Shown piece after piece: positions 1 to 6,071 of a stretch of 6,071 bases of DNA. Each line of letters starts with the position of its first letter. Positions within the stretch are counted from its first letter, which is position 1. The notes beneath the pieces are model-generated. The model saw only the letters and a list, made by a program, of their open reading frames with translations. It had not been told where the DNA came from and did no database searches. The position numbers and the translations under genes were made by a program. The stretch is from the NCBI GenBank assembly GCA_937944945.1, contig CALEBD010000418.1, positions 1 through 6,071 of the forward strand, read 5' to 3'. The stretch comes from an uncultured Clostridium sp. Lineage in GTDB: Bacteria > Bacillota > Clostridia > Peptostreptococcales > Peptostreptococcaceae.

Positions 1-3000
1 CCAGAATATAAGATCATCCAATAATTGACCAATAGTAACATCAGAACCAAAGGTATTTATTTCGCTGAAAGATTTACCATCTAAACCAACAGAAGATTTA
101 ATCACAGAGTTAAGGTAATTACGTCTTTTTACATCTGAACTAACCAAAGTAAGCATCATCTTTGCTATTAATCTAGCAACTGGTTCATCTACTTTTTTAG
201 GATTAAGTTTCATTACAAAACCAGGAGTCTTAGTAAGAGATAATGCTGAAGGTATTATAAGATACGGAGTACCTGGATTGCCTGTAGCTCTTGCTGCATC
301 TATTCTACCGTTGTGTTCATAGTATATAATTTGAGTATTAGTACCAATACCAATACGAACTGGTATATTCATTACTTTACCAGTTTGTGAATGTCTTACC
401 TTGTGTATATATTGTTTAGACTTATTATCATAGGTTATACCCAATGAAGGTATATCTGCTATACTGTTCTAAGTAGAACCTTGAATAGTATTGAAGTATC
501 CTCCCTCTCTATTTAAAGAACCTTGTTTGAATGACAAGCTACCTTTATTAGCCAATAATGATCTAATAAGTTTGATTCTTTCATCTCTTTGTTCTGGAGT
601 TAACTTAAACTTACTATTAGTACCACCTTCAGCTGGAACATAATGTATATTCTTATATCTAATTTTAGATACTTCATTGTAAGTAGTAGCTTGTATCGGC
701 AAGTAATAAATTATCAGTTGCTTATCTTTTACTTCTAAATCTTCAAATGCTTTTACAGGATTCTTACTGTTAAGGAGTTTCTTATATAAGTCAGCAGCCT
801 TCTTAGCCTCTGGAGATATGTCTGTTTTGTTATAATTCTGACTTAAAGTAAACTCTACAGATAGAGCTTTAGGATCGAATGCAGGATTATTCACATACTG
901 TAAAGCAAAATCCTTACCAGATAATAACTTAATGTGCTTATTATCTTTCTCTACAGGTTCTGTTATCTTTACTTCACCTTCTTGTTGTTCAACTGGCCTA
1001 CTTACGAATTTTTCTTCTTCTGCTACAGGTTCATAGCTTTGCTCTCTATCTGGAGCCAAACTCTTCATCTACTGAGCATTTCTATCTCTCAACATAGATT
1101 CTTGAAAAGAAACTCCATCCTTACTCACCATATCGGCTAATACTGGATTGAGAGTTCTTTCTCCATTCAGTATAGTGTATTCAGGATATTCTACTCCATT
1201 TGTATCTGTATATATATATCCCTCATTATTACTATATTGAGTTTTAGATTTGTCAAACTGCACATCTTCTCCAGTAGAAGGATTTACATATGTAGTATTA
1301 TCTTCTGGAAGACCGGTTATGTTTCTTCTTTCATTGTTGGCATAGAATTCATCCCCTCTATTCTATATACTTTGAAGATAATTTACATACTTAGTAAAAC
1401 GCTTATTCTATTCTACTAGACTGTTCTTTATCTCGTTCCAATCTTCTGGTTTCTACTCACTCTTACTGAGTTCATTAAGACGTTTAGAATTATTCCTTCT
1501 GGCTGTATTTAAATAGTTTATTTTGCCTTCTATACCACCTGTTAAAAATACTCTATTACTTTCTTTTATTTCATTCGGAGTACTTTCATCATTATTTATA
1601 GTAGACAGCTATTCATACATTTCCTCAAGCTCTTGTTCTATCTATTGATCTCTTAAAGTAGCTTCTTCTTCAGCAGTCTATCTCTGCTTAGTTTCCTCCT
1701 GTATTTTATTACTAGTTTCAATAGCTTGAGTTACAGCTTTATTAGATTCAGTAAAGTCCTGTTTAGCTTTATCACCAGATAAGTATTGCAAGTCATACTT
1801 GTCTAGTATATTAGATATACGTGTATTATCTTGAATCTCTTTATTATCAGCATACTGATCAAGATTCATTGCTGTTTTATAAGTGGCATTATTACGTATA
1901 TTGTTGTATCTATGTTTTATTTCCTTAGCTAACTGTTCTCTAATCTTAATACGCTGTTCATCAGTAGTCTCTGGTTTAGAATATTCATCTATTAAATTCT
2001 GAATTTTGATCCTACTTTTCTGATCAGCAGTAGTAGGTTCGCCAGCTATTGGTTCATTTAGAGTCAAATCTAATGCGGCCAATTCTGGAGACTGATTTTC
2101 TAAATTTTGAATTTTCTTTCTAGTCTCATTGTATATTCTTTGAGACATATTAATATTAAATAATTTAGAAAATATTTGATTAGCTAACATGTTTTTAGTA
2201 ATCATATAAGCTAATCTTTCAGAATCATTACTCGGTTTAGTTGATTTAGATATATCATTAGATCTTCGTATTGCATCCTTTCTAGCATTCTGTATTAAAT
2301 CAGCTTTTTCATTTATACCTGCATTTCTAAGTTGATTTTCGAATGCCTGCAATACACTCATACCAGTTGCATTAGTGGATAATGCATTATCTATCTGACT
2401 TGTAAAGGCTAATATATCTTTAGTAACAAAATCAGGATCTGCTACATCAGCATCCTTAAGATTCTATATATAATCCTATTGATTTCTTAACTTCTCTAAC
2501 AAACTAGATGCTACCTATACCTAATCGTTTGGTTCAGTATACATCATTGCTTCATTAAATAGAGCTTTACTTTGTTTATATAAATCATTTAAAGTAGTAG
2601 CCCTCTCCATTACTCCATCATATTGTTCCTGAGTAATAGCTCCTTGTTTCGCAGCCATCTTAGCACCAGCTGCTAACGAATCAAATTCTCCAGATGCAAT
2701 ATAGGGTATTATGGAGTTGTCTTCTTTAGTTCTACTATTAGCAAATCCACCAAAAGCTCCAAGAATTGCACCAATTGTACCTTCTTCTAACATGCCCATC
2801 CATTCGTCTTTACCAAAAGCTTCTGTACCGAACATGCCTTTACCTTTTACAGCTTCGTTGGGAGCTATAAACTGGTCATATAATGATTCTACGCTATTCT
2901 TCACAAATCCTTGAATAGCTTCTTCACTACCTTCTTCCCATGCTGTACCTAATACTGGTACTCTGGTAAATTTCTCTACTTGGTCAAATATCTTTCCTAT

Positions 3001-4416
3001 GATACTATTTGATACAGCCTTATCAGATAACTTAGTTAAGTCTCCTCCTACTGAATTGATAACAGTCTTGGCAGCATTCTGTGCTCCAGACCCACCTACT
3101 AACCATTTATTAAGCACGTTGGCTCCATACTTTTGCTCTACTAAAGTATTTAGAGCACCTGTAATAAATCCGATTGTAGCAGCATCTTCTAAGGGCAATC
3201 CCATTTGTCTTGCATATTGATATGCTTCACCATAATTAAGAATTAGTCCAGCGCTAACCATAGGTATTAATTCTGGATTCTTTACGAATACGTCATTTAT
3301 AGTCTTGCCTATAACACCTAGACTTTCATTAGCAATACCTTCTGCACTTAGTACAGTATTAAGTTTATTAGCACTATCTCTTAAACTATTCAAATTAGTA
3401 GCTTTACCTACTTTGTCAAGTAATCTAGCACTGCCTTTTGCCATACCAGATACTCCAGCCATTACAGATTTAGTTAGTCCACCAAACGCTGCATACTCAG
3501 CTAATGAAGATACACCTTGCCCAAGACCTGCTGTAAAAGCATAAGGATTATCGAATAAAGATTCTTCTTCCCTCATACTTGTCTTACCTATTCTACTGTT
3601 ATCTACTAAGGCTTTACTTTCATCAGCCAGTTGGTTCAACCAACCATAGTCTGACTTAAAACCATTGCCAGTAATACCATTACCAGTAGCTTGAAGTAAG
3701 TCACCTGTACCAGCAGCAAATTGTAGTACATCGGGTACTATGTTAGCTATACCTCTAGCTATACTTCTGATACCTGTCTTTAATAAACCATCCTGATACT
3801 TTTTAGGACCATATATGTTAGCTAAAGCAACACCTGCTGCTTCCATTTTCTACATAGAAGCCTGATCTGCTAATACTTGTTTATAAACATAAGTATTTAG
3901 ATCAGGGTCATATTTAACAACTAACCTTGTTACTAAGTTGCCATTATTATCAAATTCAGGTTTATTTTCCTTAGATTTTATATCACTGAGTATATTGGCT
4001 ACTTTACCGTCTACTATCTCACTATATGTATACTTAGATGTAGGTTTACTAACATCAATATAATCCTTTAAAGGTCGTTCTTTATCTGACAACCAACCTA
4101 AAGTATTATCTACCTTTATTCTATCGTAAGTAGCTTTATCATAGGTAGCAGCTAATACAGAATTACCAAACAAATCTGTATTCAATTCTTCTACACTACC
4201 TTTACCACTACCCAATTCATCTGCTCTTTCGAAACCTATTTCAGGATTAAGGAGATTATTGAATGCGATAGCATCCATCTCTTCTGAATTATAAGGTTCC
4301 ACAGTGAATTCGTTTATCACTGATGGAACCTTTCTAAATGATTGTACGCCAGCATAAAACTTTCTGAGACCTCTGTCTACGTTCTGCTGAACTACTGTAT
4401 CAAATTTTGGTATCAT
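1..4416 (-). CDS. Giant phage virion-type protein, TAG-recoded, 3' end outside window
   Basis: This is one frame from the ATG at 4414-4416 to the window edge: 1472 codons, no TAA or TGA, and 13 in-frame TAG (residues 189, 632, 634, 647, 651, 913, 925, 936, 988, 1003, 1018, 1116, 1316). The start is the first ATG after the upstream tandem TAA. Layout by eye: residues 1-190 soluble N-terminal domain; 191-631 Gly/Ala-rich with hydrophobic stretches; about 686-1018 charged, Gln/Asn/Glu/Lys-rich and mostly helical; about 1019-1115 beta-like; about 1119-1159 Pro/Glu-rich linker; 1160-1472 mixed alpha/beta. No catalytic motif, signal peptide or cysteine is visible. Large size, a membrane-active-looking middle and an equally large neighbour suggest an internal virion (cargo/ejection) protein of a crAss-like or related Bacteroidota phage. 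That role is inference. A tape-measure or other large structural protein is the alternative. The single-gene reading is much more secure than the function. Confidence 0.8.
940..1062 (-). other. Pro/Glu-rich inter-domain linker
   Basis: Residues about 1119-1159 are acidic and low in complexity, with a loosely repeated Pro-Val-Glu theme (EPVAEEE, RPVEQQE, EPVEKD). They separate the helical and beta-like middle of the protein from its folded-looking C-terminal part. The linker starts just after the TAG at 1069-1071. It is probably disordered; processing by a phage protease is possible but no site is recognised. Confidence 0.4.
1066..1071 (-). other. TAG directly followed by ATG, before the linker
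   Basis: A TAG (codon 1116) directly follows a CAG and directly precedes an ATG codon (1117). Read as Gln it gives Asn-Ala-Gln-Gln-Met. The alternative is a gene boundary with a new start at 1068, which cannot be excluded from this site alone. The same frame continues on both sides, and the many other read-through TAGs make an internal codon likelier. Confidence 0.5.
1363..1680 (-). other. Cluster of six in-frame TAG codons
   Basis: TAG codons lie at 1678, 1642, 1609, 1453, 1408 and 1363 (lowest base of each codon). Only three CAA or CAG codons occur between residues 913 and 1018, so two thirds of the presumed Gln here is TAG. With the standard code this stretch has no ORF of note on the minus strand. 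Read through, it is a continuous Glu/Asn/Lys-rich helical sequence with normal composition and no TAA or TGA. Confidence 0.8.
1363..2361 (-). other. Charged helical, probably coiled-coil region of the giant protein
   Basis: Residues about 686-1018 are rich in Glu, Lys, Gln, Asn, Arg and Ile/Leu and poor in Gly and Pro, which fits long helices. Short similar segments recur, for example KIQNLENQ and KIQNLIDE about 40 residues apart, each followed by acidic residues. The last third (913-1018) carries six TAG codons. No enzymatic motif is visible. Confidence 0.45.
2464..2523 (-). other. Cluster of four in-frame TAG codons
   Basis: TAG codons at 2521-2523, 2515-2517, 2476-2478 and 2464-2466 fall within 60 bases (residues 632, 634, 647, 651). 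Only one ordinary Gln codon (CAA at 2479) lies among them, directly next to a TAG. The cluster sits where the hydrophobic region passes into the charged helical region. Read as Gln, the segment gives a plausible hydrophilic helix (for example ASSLLEKLRNQQDYIQN). Confidence 0.8.
2731..3774 (-). other. Gly/Ala-rich hydrophobic region of the downstream giant protein
   Basis: Residues about 215-562 alternate between Gly/Ala-rich amphipathic helices and short hydrophobic stretches: IANIVPDVLQFAAG (about 222-235), LIPMVSAGLILNYGEAY (383-399), AATIGFITGALNTLVEQ (412-428) and GTIGAILGAFGGFANS (546-561). An acidic EEGSEEAIQ element lies at about 494-502. Comparable Gly-zipper-like helices occur in large internal or tape-type virion proteins that interact with membranes. 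The stretches are short and not clearly permanent transmembrane segments, so a membrane-inserting or tail-tube-lining role is inference. Confidence 0.5.
3844..3852 (-). other. TAG followed closely by ATG inside the giant gene
   Basis: The minus strand reads TAG AAA ATG, with TAG as codon 189 and ATG as codon 191. With a standard-code ribosome this would end a 188-residue N-terminal product and could restart a 441-residue product covering the hydrophobic region. In the recoded reading it is simply Gln-Lys-Met. No Shine-Dalgarno precedes the internal ATG. Read-through is favoured because the frame is shared on both sides. Confidence 0.55.
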
Positions 4417-4440
4417 AAATATTTATTAAAAGTTACTATT
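4417..4440 (-). promoter_or_regulatory. AT-rich translation start region without Shine-Dalgarno
   Basis: Read on the minus strand, the bases before the ATG at 4416 are AACTTTTAATAAATATTT. They are almost purely A/T with no AGGAGG-like element within 20 bases. Genes of Bacteroidota and their phages commonly start without a Shine-Dalgarno and with an A/T-rich leader, which fits the proposed host. The leader overlaps the end of the upstream gene, so initiation may also be coupled to termination there. No promoter can be called with confidence. Confidence 0.45.
4423..4428 (-). other. Tandem TAA TAA stop, the only true stop in the coding frame
   Basis: Two consecutive TAA codons (4426-4428, then 4423-4425) end the upstream gene. 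They are the only TAA or TGA codons in the shared frame across the whole window, in contrast with 18 in-frame TAG codons. An ATG follows after two more codons (ATA TTT). This places a real gene boundary here and shows that TAA is still used for termination in this genome. Confidence 0.85.
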
Positions 4441-6071
4441 AAATCCTGCAGTAGCTTCTTCTACTGATTGACCTAATACATCACTATATAATTCTTGGTT
4501 TATTTTGGTTCCCTAGTATTCTTTATTGAATCCTAGGTTATGAGTCTGGTTATAACTTGAAGAAATACCTACAGGTCTAGCCATTTTAATCTCGATTAAA
4601 TCTGAATATTCAACTCCATCTATATCATATTTACCTTTGAGTTCATTTATAAGCTTCATAGTTCTGTCAGTAGAACCATAACCGCCAGTAAGAATATTCA
4701 TATACTTCCTAGCACTAATACCTTTGTATCTATCAGGTTCAGAATCAATAATTTGTTCAATTACCTATTTAAATCTTTTTTTAGGAATAATAAGACTACC
4801 TTCTTTCATAAGTATATTCTGTTCTCCATTAGAATAAGAAAAAGTCTTATTGTTTGGAGCAAATACACCATCTGAAGATATAGTAGCTAACGCTGTTTCA
4901 ATGATCTTAGGATCATAATAAATATTAACTGGAGCACTCTTAATAGACATACCAGCACCTACCGTAGGACTCATCATAGTAGGTATAGAAGTTCCACTTT
5001 CTACTGTAAATACTCCAGCTGGAATATCTCTAGCTATTGCCCCCTTCTGAGTAAGAAGCATATCACCTAATTCATATTGATATTTCTCAGCATTATCATT
5101 TGGTAAGCTGGCTGCCTTTTTATCTGCAGGCTTAATTTTTATTGGGGTATACTCTTTATAGTTAAAATATTCAGTAGGAGTAAGTGTACCTTTTACTTCT
5201 TCTGGTATTCCATTAGCCATACTATTATATACTGCTCCGTTGATTTTAGTCCAATCTTCTGGAGTAAGTTCACTAAGGCCTTTACCAGACTGAGAAATAT
5301 AGTTATTAACCATATTTCTTTTATAGTTATCCATTTTAGCTGCAGCTTCTTCTTGAAGTACAGTTATTCTGGTTGGCTAACCAGCTTGTTGATTTTGACC
5401 GTATTTCATTCTAGCAAGATACATTTGTAATGCAGCAGTATTTGTTTCAGGTAATTCCCATGCAAACTCTCTAGCTGCAGTATACAAAGTAGTATCCAGC
5501 ATGTCCCGTGCGTCTTTCTCACTTAGATTATATCGCTTCATATAAGATTGAACATGCTTAGCATACTCCGGAGTATTACGTATAGAAGATATGTTGTTAT
5601 CAACTTCCTCCATTGTTCTTTTTGCAGTAACTCCTTTCCATCTGTCAAACCCTTCATCTCTAATCCAACTTGCTTTAAGGTTGTCTACATATGGTCTAAC
5701 TAAATCTACCTCTGATTTATATGCCAAAGGTGATACATCATTAAACGTACCGGATTTAGTAGTATCATAATTAGTAAAATCAACATAATGCCAATATGGA
5801 TTATATTTACCAGATAACATTAATTGTTGATTTGCTTTCTGTCTAGTCAACAAACCTTCTCTGCTCTGTTTTAGATTACTAAGGGTAGCATAATCTACGC
5901 TGTTTAGTATACTTTGTAATGTAGCCCTATTAGCAGAATCCTTCATCCAATCAGGATTAGATACCATAGAGTTAATAACATTCTATATGTCTTCTCTACC
6001 AATAGTATTATTATACCATGTTTGCGTATCTATAGCTGAAGGAGATTGAAACTCACCAAACTTCTACAAAG
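4426..6071 (-). CDS. Large phage structural/cargo-type protein, TAG-recoded, 5' end outside window
   Basis: This is the C-terminal part of a large protein: 547 codons in one frame, entering at the window end and stopping at TAA 4426-4428. Five TAG codons are read through, at window residues 2, 29, 231, 435 and 519. Residues about 90-134 hold an aromatic and Asp/Asn-rich stretch (NPYWHYVDFTNYDTT, then FNDVSPLAYKS), followed by charged helices to about residue 220 and a Gln-rich turn (GQNQQAGQ) containing the third TAG. Residues about 246-434 look like a separate mixed domain with a run of short Gly/Pro-punctuated strands (for example DIPAGVFTVESGTSIPTMM). No enzyme motif and no cysteine is seen. 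The style of the aromatic segment recalls large crAss-like phage structural proteins, but this is a recollection, not an alignment. It sits just upstream of the second giant gene with only 9 bases between, so the two are probably one late structural operon. Confidence 0.78.

Noticed and set aside
934..1419. Plus-strand ORFs at 934-1140 and 1237-1419
   Set aside because: They are short, overlap the continuous minus-strand gene, and their Phe/Tyr/Ile/Leu-rich translations are what the complement of an AT-rich Lys/Glu/Asn-coding strand gives.
2711..3544. Plus-strand ORFs at 2711-2914, 2999-3220 and 3305-3544
   Set aside because: They are antisense shadows of the Gly/Ala/Leu-rich hydrophobic domain, with no leader or recognisable product.
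1..4416. Decayed pseudogene with premature stops
   Set aside because: Decay would produce TAA and TGA stops and frameshifts as well. Only TAG appears, the frame is intact over 1472 codons and composition stays protein-like throughout.
4417..4440. Promoter or rho-independent terminator at the gene boundary
   Set aside because: The gap is only a few bases and AT-rich, with no stem-loop followed by a T run; AT-rich promoter-like hexamers are uninformative in this background.
469..5967. Eight separate standard-code minus-strand genes of 62-441 codons
   Set aside because: All are in one frame, all are broken only by TAG, the gaps between them remain open, and several would lack a plausible start region. 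A recoded pair of giant genes explains this far better.
1..6071. Programmed frameshifting or an intron/intein as the cause of the broken ORFs
   Set aside because: No frame change is needed anywhere, and reading TAG as sense leaves no extra or missing segment.
1..6071. tRNA (including the expected CUA suppressor), CRISPR array, insertion sequence or long repeat
   Set aside because: None seen on either strand. The suppressor tRNA, if present, must lie elsewhere in the genome.

Overview
The window is AT-rich and almost entirely coding on the minus strand. It holds parts of two very large genes that are readable only if TAG encodes an amino acid, most likely glutamine (genetic code 15 style), while TAA remains a stop. 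With the standard code the minus strand breaks into eight ORFs of 62 to 441 codons, separated by gaps. All eight lie in one reading frame, every break is a TAG, and the gaps stay open in that frame. Reading TAG as sense leaves one true break: a tandem TAA TAA at 4423-4428, followed two codons later by an ATG. This points to a TAG-recoded tailed phage of gut Bacteroidota, most likely crAss-like. A Lak-type phage, which uses the same code, is the main alternative. The lineage call rests on the recoding, the huge ORFs, the AT-rich leader without Shine-Dalgarno and the look of the proteins, not on a database match.

Reading in the direction of transcription (high to low coordinates): 6071-4426 is the C-terminal 547 codons of a first large protein with its 5' end outside the window and five in-frame TAG codons. 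A 9-base gap follows, including the second TAA. Then 4416-1 is the first 1472 codons of a second, larger protein with 13 in-frame TAG codons, which runs off the window. It has an N-terminal domain of about 190 residues, a Gly/Ala-rich hydrophobic region of about 440 residues, a charged helical region, a Pro/Glu-rich linker and a mixed alpha/beta C-terminal part.

The two genes are co-directional, nearly abutting and probably co-transcribed. The likeliest role is as internal virion (cargo/ejection) proteins of the late structural block; this is inference from size, composition and architecture. No cysteine codon occurs in about 2019 translated residues, which may fit proteins that are threaded through a tail. 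TAG use is patchy, with two dense clusters and long TAG-free domains. The plus strand has no credible gene, and I saw no tRNA, CRISPR, IS element or repeat array.
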